A stretch of DNA of 11,381 nt from Propionicimonas sp. (GCA_031119515.1 JAVHXR010000044.1:1-11381), one strand, 5' to 3'. Numbered from the stretch's first letter, positions 1 to 5,587 are shown. Made by a program: numbers and translations. The notes: generated from the sequence alone by a model not told the origin.

Positions 1-340
1 TCCCTGTCCCCCGCGACGGGTCGGCTTCGGCGCGGATCGTCGCCCCGAGGGTCGCCGCCGCGCCGCTGGCGGACCGGCCGGCCTCGGCCAGGTCGCGGGT
101 GGCGTCCTCCCCGAGCAGCCGCGTGCTCAGCCCGCGCGGGGTCAGGTCGGAGAGGTGGAGGTCGTCGAACTCGGGGCCGAGCTGCTCGCGCAGCTGGCCG
201 CGGGCGTCGTTGGCGATCCGGCGCAGGTAGTTGAACACCCGGCCCAGCTTGCGGGCGAACTCTGGGAGCTTCTCCGGCCCGAAGATGATCACCGCGAGCA
301 CCGCGAGAACCAGGATCTCGGCGGCGTTGAAGTCGATCAC
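1..340 (-). CDS. tatB: Twin-arginine translocase subunit TatB, C-terminally truncated by window edge
   Basis: TatB is a membrane component of the Tat system, which exports folded proteins; with TatC it forms the receptor for twin-arginine signal peptides. Reading minus from GTG at 338-340, 113 codons lie in the window and the C-terminus runs off the left edge. The N-terminus is a short polar stretch, one hydrophobic helix (about residues 6-20), the family hinge FGPEKLP (20-26, with the conserved Glu), then a charged amphipathic helix (about 27-58) and a polar tail. That is the TatA/B layout; the Glu in the helix/hinge region and the long charged tail favour TatB over TatA. No other start fits the N-terminus, and a TAGGCT box sits 6 bases upstream. 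The gene follows dapA by 21 bases but seems to have its own promoter. In other actinobacteria tatB sits near the same O-methyltransferase, usually beyond a sigma factor and a protease that are absent here. TatA is the main alternative. Confidence 0.88.
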   Translation of the reverse strand, partial: MIDFNAAEILVLAVLAVIIFGPEKLPEFARKLGRVFNYLRRIANDARGQLREQLGPEFDDLHLSDLTPRGLSTRLLGEDATRDLAEAGRSASGAAATLGATIRAEADPSRGTG

Positions 341-346
341 GGGCCC

Positions 347-352
347 AGCCTA
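347..352 (-). promoter_or_regulatory. -10 box of tatB (leaderless type)
   Basis: On the minus strand TAGGCT is followed by 6 bases and then the GTG start of tatB. It lies inside the 21-base dapA-tatB gap, so tatB can be transcribed independently of dapA. I see no -35 element and no Shine-Dalgarno at usual spacing. Start at the GTG itself is inferred from position. Confidence 0.6.
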
Positions 353-361
353 GGACGGCCG

Positions 362-1243
362 TCAGAGGCCGGCGGCCTCAAGCAGGGCGACGAACGCCGC
401 GGCCTGCTCAGGCGACGCCTCCAGCAGCGGACGGCGGCAGCCGCCAGGGGCGAACCCGCGCGCCGCCAGGCCGGCCTTCACCAGCATGCAGCCCTGGGTC
501 GCGAAGACCCCGGTGAAGACCGGGAGCAGCGCGGCGTTCTGGGCGATGGCGCCCGCCAGGTCGCCGGCCAGGAAGGTCTCGATCAGCGCCTTCATCCGCG
601 CCCCGGTGAAGTGGGTGGAGGTGCCGACCACGCCGACCCCGCCGACCGCGAGCAGCGGCAGCGTGATGGCGTCGTCACCGGCGTAGTAGGCGAGGCCGGT
701 CGAGGCGATCACCTGCGAGGAGGCGACCGGGTTGGCCTTGGCGTCCTTGACCCCGACGATCCGGTCGTGCCCGGCGATCTGCAGCAGGGTGGCGGTCTCG
801 ATCGGGGTCCCGGTGCGGTGCGGGATGTCGTAGACGAGGATCGGCAGGCTGCCGGCGTCGGCGACCGCCAGGAAGTGGGCCGCCACCGCGTCCTGCGGCG
901 GACGGGAGTAGTAGGGGGTCACCACCAGCAGGCCGTCGGCTCCGGCCTGCTCTGCCTGGTCGGCCAGTTCGAGGGTGTGGCGGGTGTCGAAGGTGCCCAC
1001 CCCGGCCACCACCTGCGCCCGGTCCCCCACCTCGGCGACGACGGCGGCAAGCAGTGCCCGCTTCTCCTCGTTGGTCGTGGTCGGCGCCTCGCCGGTGGTG
1101 CCGTTGATCACCAGCGCATCGTGGTGCTGCTCGTCGACCAGGTGGGCCGCCAGCCGACGCGCCTCGTCGAGGTTCACCGAACCGTCGGGAGCGAACGGGG
1201 TCACCATCGCGGTCAGCAACCGGCCGAAGGGAGGTTGGATCAT
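362..1243 (-). CDS. dapA: 4-hydroxy-tetrahydrodipicolinate synthase
   Basis: DapA condenses pyruvate with aspartate semialdehyde, the first committed step to diaminopimelate and lysine, in the cytoplasm. The 293-residue length is normal for this (beta/alpha)8 aldolase family. Visible signatures are LLTAMVTPF (9-17), the pyruvate-binding GTTGE (48-52), VVTPYY (107-112), Tyr138 and Arg143 in YDIPHRTG, the Schiff-base Lys166 in VGVKDAKAN, and AGDDAITLPLLAVGGVGVV (188-206). The 28-residue spacing from Tyr138 to Lys166 equals that of Tyr133-Lys161 in the E. coli enzyme, so the active site looks intact. ATG 1241-1243 is chosen because the family N-terminus begins there and a TAGGCT box lies 7 bases upstream; the frame is open further upstream to 1336 but has no family similarity. 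dapA is often elsewhere in actinobacterial genomes, for example near dapB, so its place here beside tatB is less usual. A paralogous aldolase of the NAL/DHDPS superfamily is the alternative but unlikely. Confidence 0.93.
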   Translation of the reverse strand: MIQPPFGRLLTAMVTPFAPDGSVNLDEARRLAAHLVDEQHHDALVINGTTGEAPTTTNEEKRALLAAVVAEVGDRAQVVAGVGTFDTRHTLELADQAEQAGADGLLVVTPYYSRPPQDAVAAHFLAVADAGSLPILVYDIPHRTGTPIETATLLQIAGHDRIVGVKDAKANPVASSQVIASTGLAYYAGDDAITLPLLAVGGVGVVGTSTHFTGARMKALIETFLAGDLAGAIAQNAALLPVFTGVFATQGCMLVKAGLAARGFAPGGCRRPLLEASPEQAAAFVALLEAAGL

Positions 1244-1250
1244 GCCCCAA

Positions 1251-1256
1251 AGCCTA
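1251..1256 (-). promoter_or_regulatory. -10 box of dapA (leaderless type)
   Basis: TAGGCT on the minus strand ends 7 bases before the dapA ATG. No convincing -35 hexamer is visible in the GC-rich DNA beyond it. A GGGG run lies one base from the ATG, too close to act as a normal ribosome-binding site, which fits a leaderless message. Confidence 0.6.
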
Positions 1257-1332
1257 GTGCCGATCCTCCCGCCGCCGACGTCGGGCCCGCCAGGGCGCGT
1301 CCGTCCAGCCCGTCCCGCCCGGTGCGCAGGGC

Positions 1333-1460
1333 CCACCGACAGCCAGCCCCCAGGCCCTGGCCCTCAACAACACACAGGGAGCCCCCACCGACAGCCAGCG
1401 CTCACGCACAGGCCCTCAACAACACCGCCCCCACCCCCACCGACAGCCAGCGCTCAGGCA
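1333..1460. repeat. 52-bp direct tandem repeat, about 2.5 copies
   Basis: The 15-mer CCACCGACAGCCAGC starts at 1333, 1385 and 1437, exactly 52 bases apart each time. A second 15-mer, GGCCCTCAACAACAC, starts at 1359 and 1411, again 52 apart, with 11 variable bases between the two blocks. Copies 2 and 3 share 20 bases (CCACCGACAGCCAGCGCTCA). The third copy lacks the second block and runs instead into an inverted copy of the first. Conserved blocks with variable filler suggest an intergenic repeat of the MIRU/VNTR kind or a multi-site binding array; I do not recognise the family. Confidence 0.85.
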
Positions 1461-1470
1461 CTGGCTGTCG
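1441..1470. repeat. Perfect 10-bp inverted repeat closing the tandem array
   Basis: CGACAGCCAG (1441-1450) and its exact reverse complement CTGGCTGTCG (1461-1470) flank a 10-base loop. The same left arm occurs in the earlier copies at 1337-1346 and 1389-1398, so the single inverted arm could pair with any of the three. It could be a transcript-end hairpin, a protein site or a relic of a mobile repeat. It has no T-run. Confidence 0.8.
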
Positions 1471-1578
1471 ATGACGGGACCGCGCCCGCCGCGCGTCGAG
1501 ACTCCTCGCACCGGGACGCTGCTCCGGACAGTTCGCATCTCATCGCCTCGTCGCCTACGCGGCGCAACGCTTGTCGTC

Positions 1579-1584
1579 TAGGGT
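1579..1584 (+). promoter_or_regulatory. -10 box of O-methyltransferase gene (leaderless type)
   Basis: TAGGGT is followed by 7 bases and then GTG at 1592. A TTG start at 1571 in the same frame would put this box inside the coding region, so the box supports the GTG. AGGG within the box could also act as a weak Shine-Dalgarno at 8-base spacing, so the two readings are not fully separable. Confidence 0.55.
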
Positions 1585-1591
1585 TGGGCGC

Positions 1592-2248
1592 GTGAGCCCT
1601 ACCCCGAAGGTGGCGGCACAGGCCGCCGCAGCGGCGAACCTCGAGTTCGCCGACGCGTTCGTCCCACTGTCGACGGCCGCGCAGGCGGCCCGCTCCCACG
1701 CGTCCGACCACGGCCTCAGCCCGGTCAGCCCCGGCGCCGCCGCCGCGCTGACCTTCCTGGCGGCCACCCTGAAGGCCAGGAACGTGGTCGAGATCGGCAC
1801 CGGCACCGGCGTCGCCTCGGTGGCGCTGCTGGAGGGGATGGCCCCGGACGGGGTGCTGACCAGCATCGACAACGAGGCGGAACTGCAGCTGCTCGCCCGC
1901 GAGGTCCTCACCGGCGCCGGCGTCCCCCGGCCGCGCGCCCGGCTGATCGCCGGCGACGCGCTCGGCGTGCTCCCGAAGCTGACCGACGACGCCTACGACC
2001 TGGTGCTGGTCGACGGCGACCCGCTGGAGTACGTGGAGTACGTCGCCCAGGCCGTCCGGCTGCTCCGCCCCGGCGGTGTCGTCGCGGTGCACCACGCGCT
2101 GTGGCGCGGGCTGGTCGCCGACCCCGACAACGAGGAGGACGAACCACTGATCGTGCGGGAGGCGCTCGACGCTGTGCGCGGGCTCGAAGGGTTCACGTCC
2201 GTCCTGCTACCGATCGGCGACGGCCTGCTGGTCGCCGTCAAGGCCTGA
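1592..2248 (+). CDS. SAM-dependent class I O-methyltransferase (Rv1220c-like)
   Basis: This is a 218-residue cytoplasmic methyltransferase with the Rossmann-like SAM fold. Motif I is VEIGTGTGVA (66-75), the acidic end of strand 2 is SIDNEAE (91-97), motif III is YDLVLVDGD (135-143), and strand 5 is RLLRPGGVVAV (156-166). The overall pattern is that of the O-methyltransferase family 3 (COMT-like) group. After strand 5 many metal-dependent members have an Asp-Asn metal-binding pair; here it reads HHALW, with His167 and His168. From memory the mycobacterial Rv1220c branch also has His there, so catalysis may be metal-independent. The substrate is unknown. GTG 1592 is preferred over TTG 1571 because of the TAGGGT box. 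The gene converges on glgC across a hairpin. In mycobacteria its homologue lies divergent from sigE; here the divergent neighbour is dapA. Confidence 0.85.
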   Translation: MSPTPKVAAQAAAAANLEFADAFVPLSTAAQAARSHASDHGLSPVSPGAAAALTFLAATLKARNVVEIGTGTGVASVALLEGMAPDGVLTSIDNEAELQLLAREVLTGAGVPRPRARLIAGDALGVLPKLTDDAYDLVLVDGDPLEYVEYVAQAVRLLRPGGVVAVHHALWRGLVADPDNEEDEPLIVREALDAVRGLEGFTSVLLPIGDGLLVAVKA

Positions 2249-2251
2249 CGC

Positions 2252-2292
2252 GGGCGGGGCCGGCCGGGCTCGCCCCGGCCGCCGTCCCGCCC
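2252..2292. terminator. GC-rich hairpin between convergent methyltransferase and glgC
   Basis: An inner perfect 8-bp stem pairs CGGCCGGG (2261-2268) with CCCGGCCG (2274-2281) around a 5-base loop. An outer 7-bp stem pairs GGGCGGG (2252-2258) with CCCGCCC (2286-2292). It fills nearly all of the 48-base gap between the two stop codons and could serve both transcripts. There is no U-run on either strand, as is common for actinobacterial terminators. Confidence 0.6.
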
Positions 2293-2296
2293 CGGG

Positions 2297-3523
2297 TCAC
2301 CAGTTGCCCGGGACCCGGTGGTTCTTCGGCACCACCGTGATACCGGACTCGACATAGAAACCGCGGGCCCGGTCGTGGTCGGGATTGGTACCGATCTCGA
2401 CGCCGTCCGGGACGATCACGCCCTTGTCGAGAATGGCCCGGCGGACTACCGCGTTGCGCCCGATCCGGCAGCCGCTGAAGATCACCGCCTCCTCGATCCG
2501 CGCCCACTTGTCCACCATCACGTTGGGCGAGAGCACCGACCTGTCGACGTCGCCGCCGGAGATGATGCAGCCGGATCCGACGATCGAGTCCTCGGCGGTG
2601 CCACGCAGCGTGAACTTCGCGCCCGGGAGCTGCGCCTGCCGCGTCCAGATCGGCCACTTGCGGTTGTAGAGGTTGAAATCCGGCTCGACCGACACCAGAT
2701 CCATGTGGGCGGCGTGGTAGGCCTCGATCGTCCCCACGTCGCGCCAGTAGTTGCGATCCTTCTCGGTCGATCCCGGGACGTCGTTGTCGCGGAAGTCGTA
2801 GACCTGGGCCCGTCCGCCGGCGACGAAGCTCGGGATGATGTTGCCGCCCATGTCGTGGCGGGACTCCGACTCGGCCGCGTCCGCGATCAGGGCGTCCACG
2901 AACGCCGAGCGGGTGAAGACGTAGTTGCCCATCGAGGCGAACGACTCCTCCGGGCTGTCGGGCAGCCCGGGCGGGTCGGCCGGCTTCTCGAGGAACTCCA
3001 GGATCTTCCCGCTGGCGTCGGAGTGGATGATCCCGAACGCGCTGGCCTCCGAACGCGGCACCCGGATGCCGGCCACGGTGCAGTCCATCCCGGAGACGAT
3101 GTGGGCGTCCACCATCTGTTCGACGTCCATCCGGTAGATGTTGTCCGCGCCGAAGACGACGACGTAGTCGGGATCCTCGTCGACGATCAGGTTCATGGAC
3201 TGGTAGATCGCGTCGGCGCTGCCCTGGAACCACTGCTTGCCGGTCCGCTGCTGGGCAGGGACGGAGGTGACGTAGCTGCCGAGCATGGACTCGATCTGCC
3301 AGGTCTGGGTGACGTGCCGGTCCAGCGAGTGCGACTTGTACTGCGTCAGCACGCAGATCTTCGTCAGGTCGGAGTTGGCCAGGTTCGACAACACGAAGTC
3401 GATCAGACGGTAGGTGCCCCCGAACGGGACGGCGGGCTTGGCCCGGTCGGCGGTCAACGGCATCAATCTCTTGCCCTCGCCACCAGCCAGGACGATCGAC
3501 AACACATTCGGCCGATTGATCAT
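2297..3523 (-). CDS. glgC: Glucose-1-phosphate adenylyltransferase (ADP-glucose pyrophosphorylase)
   Basis: GlgC makes ADP-glucose from ATP and glucose-1-phosphate, the committed and usually allosterically controlled step of bacterial glycogen synthesis, and acts as a cytoplasmic tetramer. The 408-residue length is typical. The N-terminal nucleotidyltransferase domain shows SIVLAGGEGKRLMPLT (9-24), RAKPAVPFGG (27-36), FRLIDF-like YRLIDFVLSN (38-47), the catalytic Asp127 in FGADNIYRMD, FGII (163-166) and the sugar-phosphate-binding EKP (179-181). The C-terminal part (about 315-395) is the left-handed beta-helix domain with hexapeptide-like turns (VGSGCIISGG, IGRNAVVRRAILDKG). Asn128 stands where many members have His (GDHIY or ADHVY). 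ATG 3521-3523 fits the family start and lies 6 bases after a TAGGTT box. The gene is divergent from glgA across 88 bases. Confidence 0.96.
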   Translation of the reverse strand: MINRPNVLSIVLAGGEGKRLMPLTADRAKPAVPFGGTYRLIDFVLSNLANSDLTKICVLTQYKSHSLDRHVTQTWQIESMLGSYVTSVPAQQRTGKQWFQGSADAIYQSMNLIVDEDPDYVVVFGADNIYRMDVEQMVDAHIVSGMDCTVAGIRVPRSEASAFGIIHSDASGKILEFLEKPADPPGLPDSPEESFASMGNYVFTRSAFVDALIADAAESESRHDMGGNIIPSFVAGGRAQVYDFRDNDVPGSTEKDRNYWRDVGTIEAYHAAHMDLVSVEPDFNLYNRKWPIWTRQAQLPGAKFTLRGTAEDSIVGSGCIISGGDVDRSVLSPNVMVDKWARIEEAVIFSGCRIGRNAVVRRAILDKGVIVPDGVEIGTNPDHDRARGFYVESGITVVPKNHRVPGNW

Positions 3524-3529
3524 GCTCCG

Positions 3530-3558
3530 AACCTACGGGCTGCAGGGTCCGGCCACAA
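3530..3558 (-). promoter_or_regulatory. glgC promoter: TTGTGG, 17 bases, TAGGTT, 6 bases, ATG
   Basis: On the minus strand TTGTGG (3553-3558) is separated by 17 bases from TAGGTT (3530-3535), and 6 further bases lead to the glgC ATG. It is the only leaderless-type promoter here with a recognisable -35 element, and suggests a vegetative sigma factor. Just outside it on the plus strand is GAAAACGCCGAAAA (3560-3573 region), two GAAAA copies 9 bases apart in otherwise GC-rich DNA, a possible upstream element or regulator site. Confidence 0.65.
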
Positions 3559-3598
3559 TGAAAACGCCGAAAAGGTAGGCGGGCACCGACCGTTGTGC

Positions 3599-3604
3599 CA
3601 CGAT
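3599..3604 (+). promoter_or_regulatory. Possible degenerate -10 box of glgA
   Basis: CACGAT ends 7 bases before the glgA ATG. It matches the TANNNT pattern of neighbouring genes except for C in the first position, and no -35 is visible. No clear Shine-Dalgarno precedes the ATG either (GCGGG lies one base away). Weak evidence on its own. Confidence 0.3.
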
Positions 3605-3611
3605 CGCGGGT

Positions 3612-4811
3612 ATGGGACTGCGCGTATCCATCCTTACAAGGGAGTATCCCCCGTTCATCTACGGCGGGGCCGGAGTTCACGTCGGCCAGCTCGTCCCGCA
3701 GCTGCGGAAGTTCGCCGACCACGTCGAGGTGCAGTGCATGGGTGAGGCCCGCGAGGGCGCGACCGCCCACCCGGAGTCGTTCCCGACCGGGGCGAACGCC
3801 GCCCTGCGGGTGCTGGGCACCGACGTCGCGATGGCGAACGCGATCGCCGCCGACACCGACGTCATCCATTCCCACACCTGGTATGCGAACTTCGCCGGCC
3901 TGGTCGGCTCGAAGTTCCTCGACATCCCCCACGTGGTCACCTCGCACTCCCTCGAGCCGCACCGGCCCTGGAAGGCAGAACAGCTCGGCGGCGGCTACCG
4001 GGTCTCTTCCTGGGCGGAGCGGACGTCCTTCGCCGACGCGGCAGCGGTGATCGCGGTCAGCGCGGGGATGCGCGGCGACGTGCTCGAGAGCTACCCGGAA
4101 CTCGACCCGGACCGCGTCCACGTCGTCCGCAACGGCATCGATCCCGAGGAGTTCCGCCCCGACCCCGCGACGGACGTCGTCGATTCGCTCGGGGTCGACA
4201 GGGATCGTCCGCTGGTGGTGTTCGTTGGCCGGATCACCCGGCAGAAGGGCCTGGTCCACCTGGTGCGGGCCGCCGCGAAGCTCGACCCCGAGACCCAGCT
4301 GCTGCTGCTGGCCGGCGCCCCGGACACCCCCGAGATCGCCGCCGAGTTCGACACGGCGTTCGCCGAACTCGCCCGGGTGCGCGGCGGCTCTGTGAAGTGG
4401 GTCCAGGAGATGCTCCCACGTGCCTCGGTGCGTCAGGTGCTGACCCATGCCACGGTGTTCGCCTGCCCGTCGGTCTACGAGCCGCTGGGCATCGTCAACC
4501 TGGAGGCGATGGCCTGCGAGACCGCAGTCGTGGCCTCGGCGGTCGGCGGCATCCCCGAGGTGGTGGTGGACGGCCAGACCGGCACGCTGGTCCCCTACGA
4601 CCCGAAGCGGGCCGACGACCCGTCCTACGTCGAGGCGTTCGAGACCGCCTTCGCCGACCGGCTCAACACGCTCACCCGCGACCCCGGGCTGGCCCGCCGG
4701 ATGGGCCTGGCCGGGCGCCGCCGGTGCCTCGACGAGTTCTCCTGGGAGAAGATCGCCCAGGAGACCATCGCGGTCTACGAGAAGGCCATCGCCTTCCACC
4801 GCGGGCAGTGA
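3612..4811 (+). CDS. glgA: Glycogen synthase, actinobacterial GT4 type (GlgA/GlgM)
   Basis: This glycosyltransferase uses ADP-glucose made by GlgC next door. Family GT4 members of this actinobacterial type (TIGR02149-like) are annotated as glycogen synthase; the mycobacterial one (GlgM, Rv1212c) instead makes maltose-1-phosphate for the GlgE pathway, and sequence alone does not decide here. The 399 residues form a GT-B fold: LTREYPPFIYGGAGVHV (8-24) at the acceptor/donor loop, DVIHSHTWYANFAG (83-96), HSLEPHRPWKAEQLGGGY (112-129), VVRNGIDPEEF (171-181), the phosphate-binding VFVGRITRQKG (203-213, Arg207 and Lys212), and the E-x7-E motif Glu290/Glu298 in YEPLGIVNLEAMAC. All key residues are present. 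ATG 3612 gives the usual family N-terminus. glgA is divergent from glgC and convergent with the DUF3117 gene. Confidence 0.94.
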   Translation: MGLRVSILTREYPPFIYGGAGVHVGQLVPQLRKFADHVEVQCMGEAREGATAHPESFPTGANAALRVLGTDVAMANAIAADTDVIHSHTWYANFAGLVGSKFLDIPHVVTSHSLEPHRPWKAEQLGGGYRVSSWAERTSFADAAAVIAVSAGMRGDVLESYPELDPDRVHVVRNGIDPEEFRPDPATDVVDSLGVDRDRPLVVFVGRITRQKGLVHLVRAAAKLDPETQLLLLAGAPDTPEIAAEFDTAFAELARVRGGSVKWVQEMLPRASVRQVLTHATVFACPSVYEPLGIVNLEAMACETAVVASAVGGIPEVVVDGQTGTLVPYDPKRADDPSYVEAFETAFADRLNTLTRDPGLARRMGLAGRRRCLDEFSWEKIAQETIAVYEKAIAFHRGQ

Positions 4812-5000
4812 CCAAGAGACGGGGGTACCGGCCGGGCGACGTGGAGTAGCCACTCGTCGATCCACCGGATCGTGCGCCGGACCGGAGTGCTCGCCGGGTC
4901 CGCCCGCCGGAACCCCATGGACGGTGCACCGCCCGGCCCCGGGCCGAGCAGGGTCGTCCGCGCGCCGTCGGGGCCGGCCCGCCGGGCCTGGGCATGCGAA
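4812..5000. other. Gap between convergent glgA and DUF3117 gene: no gene seen
   Basis: About 190 bases after the glgA stop hold no recognisable gene. There is a small inverted repeat GATCCACCGGATC near 4858-4870 and very GC-rich filler up to the strong palindrome at 5001-5026. In M. tuberculosis tagA and further genes lie in the wider interval between the glg genes and the LOG gene; none is seen here. Confidence 0.6.
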
Positions 5001-5026
5001 CGGGCCCCGGGGATCCCCGGGGCCCG
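5001..5026. terminator. Perfect 26-bp palindrome, likely terminator of the DUF3117 transcript
   Basis: Positions 5001-5013 are the exact reverse complement of 5014-5026, centred on GGATCC. It starts 17 bases past the DUF3117 stop on the minus strand, where the stem is followed by TTCGC, the nearest thing to a T-run. As RNA it can fold into a stem of about 11 GC-dominated pairs with a minimal loop. It may also end the convergent glgA message. A protein-binding palindrome is the alternative. Confidence 0.65.
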
Positions 5027-5043
5027 CCGCACGAGTTCGGAGT

Positions 5044-5217
5044 TCAGGCGGTGACGACGACGCCTTCCAGGGCGGCCTTGAGTTCGGCTGCCTCGGCCGC
5101 GTTCATCTCGATCACCAGCCGGCCGCCACCTTCTGCAGGAATCCGCATGGCGATCACCCGGCCCTCCTTGGCCACCTCGATCGGGCCGTCTCCGGTGCGC
5201 GGTTTCATCGCTGCCAT
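5044..5217 (-). CDS. DUF3117 small conserved actinobacterial protein
   Basis: This 57-residue cytoplasmic protein begins MAAMKPRTGDGPIEV and contains GGGRLVIEM (30-38) and a short C-terminal helix EAAELKAALEGV. That is the near-invariant DUF3117 pattern (Rv1211-like), whose function is unknown to me. No signal peptide or membrane segment is present. ATG 5215-5217 matches the conserved family start. Unlike most neighbours it has a Shine-Dalgarno: GAGG at 5224-5227, 6 bases from the ATG, overlapping the stop of a possible 10-codon upstream frame. The 103-base gap from the upstream DivIVA-domain gene holds the only AT-rich promoter-like stretch nearby, so it probably has its own promoter besides readthrough. 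Confidence 0.92.
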   Translation of the reverse strand: MAAMKPRTGDGPIEVAKEGRVIAMRIPAEGGGRLVIEMNAAEAAELKAALEGVVVTA

Positions 5218-5225
5218 TGCATACC

Positions 5226-5258
5226 TCACTTGTTCAGCTGGGGATCGAACACACCCAT
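5226..5258 (-). CDS. Possible 10-codon leader peptide upstream of DUF3117 gene
   Basis: ATG at 5256-5258 opens a short frame, MGVFDPQLNK, whose TGA stop (5226-5228) overlaps the GAGG ribosome site of the DUF3117 gene, with 8 bases between that stop and the DUF3117 ATG. The geometry would allow translational coupling. Upstream of its ATG there is only a weak GGA, and the ATG overlaps the AATAAT that may be the promoter -10, so the frame may not be transcribed at all. Low confidence. Confidence 0.2.
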   Translation of the reverse strand: MGVFDPQLNK

Positions 5259-5262
5259 TATT
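5256..5262 (-). promoter_or_regulatory. Possible -10 region for DUF3117 gene
   Basis: On the minus strand GGAATAATGG contains AATAAT (about 5257-5262), five of six matches to TATAAT, in a stretch that is strikingly AT-rich for this window. It would give a DUF3117 leader of about 30-35 bases, compatible with that gene having a Shine-Dalgarno. No clear -35 is visible. Confidence 0.35.
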
Positions 5263-5320
5263 CCATCCCGCTGTGACATCACGCCGGACGCAGCGCGCCG
5301 ATGCTCTCGCAGACCTCGCC

Positions 5321-5569
5321 TCAGGGGGTCGGATCGTCCAGTTGCCGGGCCACCCGGTCGAGCAACTCGTCGACCTGCGCCATCGAGTAGCCGCGCAGCA
5401 CGACCGCGAACTGGGCCTGCCTGACATCCGTGCCGCTGAGCTCGCCGGCGGGCAGGTGCGGCGCCGGAGCGCTGGTCACGGGCGGCGGCAGCTCGCCGAG
5501 CCGGCCGCTGGCAGCCACGGCGGCCACGCCGAGGACGGCGACGGCGATCATCCACAGGAACCACTCCAC
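5321..5569 (-). CDS. Small membrane protein with a DivIVA-type domain
   Basis: This 82-residue protein has one N-terminal membrane helix (about residues 3-20, WFLWMIAVAVLGVAAVAA), a Pro/Ala linker (about 24-44) and a C-terminal DivIVA-like segment (about 48-78: VRQAQFAVVLRGYSMAQVDELLDRVARQL). In DivIVA/Wag31 proteins the F-x5-GY-x3-VD-x-L-D pattern is part of the polar membrane-targeting and coiled-coil start. The family is widespread in actinobacteria next to DUF3117, with no role firmly assigned that I know of; a membrane adaptor in growth or division is only an inference. GTG 5567-5569 is chosen because the membrane helix starts right there and a TAGGCT box lies 7 bases upstream. It starts 18 bases after the LOG gene stop and reads in the same direction. 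Confidence 0.82.
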   Translation of the reverse strand: MEWFLWMIAVAVLGVAAVAASGRLGELPPPVTSAPAPHLPAGELSGTDVRQAQFAVVLRGYSMAQVDELLDRVARQLDDPTP

Positions 5570-5576
5570 GGGCGCG

Positions 5577-5582
5577 AGCCTA
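5577..5582 (-). promoter_or_regulatory. -10 box of DivIVA-domain gene (leaderless type)
   Basis: TAGGCT on the minus strand ends 7 bases before the GTG start and sits in the 18-base gap after the LOG gene stop. The gene could therefore be transcribed alone as well as from the LOG promoter. No -35 is visible. Confidence 0.6.
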
Positions 5583-5587
5583 CCCGG

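Larger units (their letters stand above)
1244..1591. other. 348-base gene-free region between divergent dapA and O-methyltransferase
   Basis: No credible gene is found here; the long frames that cross it are antisense or low-complexity readings. It holds the dapA -10 box (1251-1256), a 52-bp tandem repeat (1333-1460) ending in an inverted copy (to 1470), about 110 bases with no recognised element, and the methyltransferase -10 box (1579-1584). In mycobacteria and Streptomyces, sigE, its anti-sigma gene and htrA lie between the methyltransferase and tatB; here that interval holds only dapA and this repeat region. Confidence 0.7.

Noticed and set aside
1333..1470. Possible CRISPR array from the regular 52-base spacing
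   Set aside because: Only about 2.5 copies, two short 15-base blocks with 11-base filler rather than one repeat with unique spacers, and no cas genes nearby.
155..1474. 439-codon plus-strand frame antisense to tatB and dapA
   Set aside because: Shadow of dapA; its C-terminal part only translates the repeat region.
1571..1591. TTG start adding seven residues to the methyltransferase
   Set aside because: It would place the TAGGGT box inside the coding region; the GTG at 1592 fits the pattern of neighbouring genes.
3599..3640. Riboswitch or attenuator ahead of glgA
   Set aside because: The leader is at most a few bases if the -10 is right, and no conserved fold is visible.
4808..4849. 13-residue frame starting at a GTG that overlaps the glgA stop
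   Set aside because: Too short, no ribosome site of its own that stands out, no recognisable sequence; chance GTGA overlap is likely.
2238..4865. Very long minus-strand open frame of 875 codons across glgC and glgA
   Set aside because: Composition is Arg/Gly/Pro/His-rich as expected for an off-frame reading of GC-rich genes; glgC and glgA fully explain the region.
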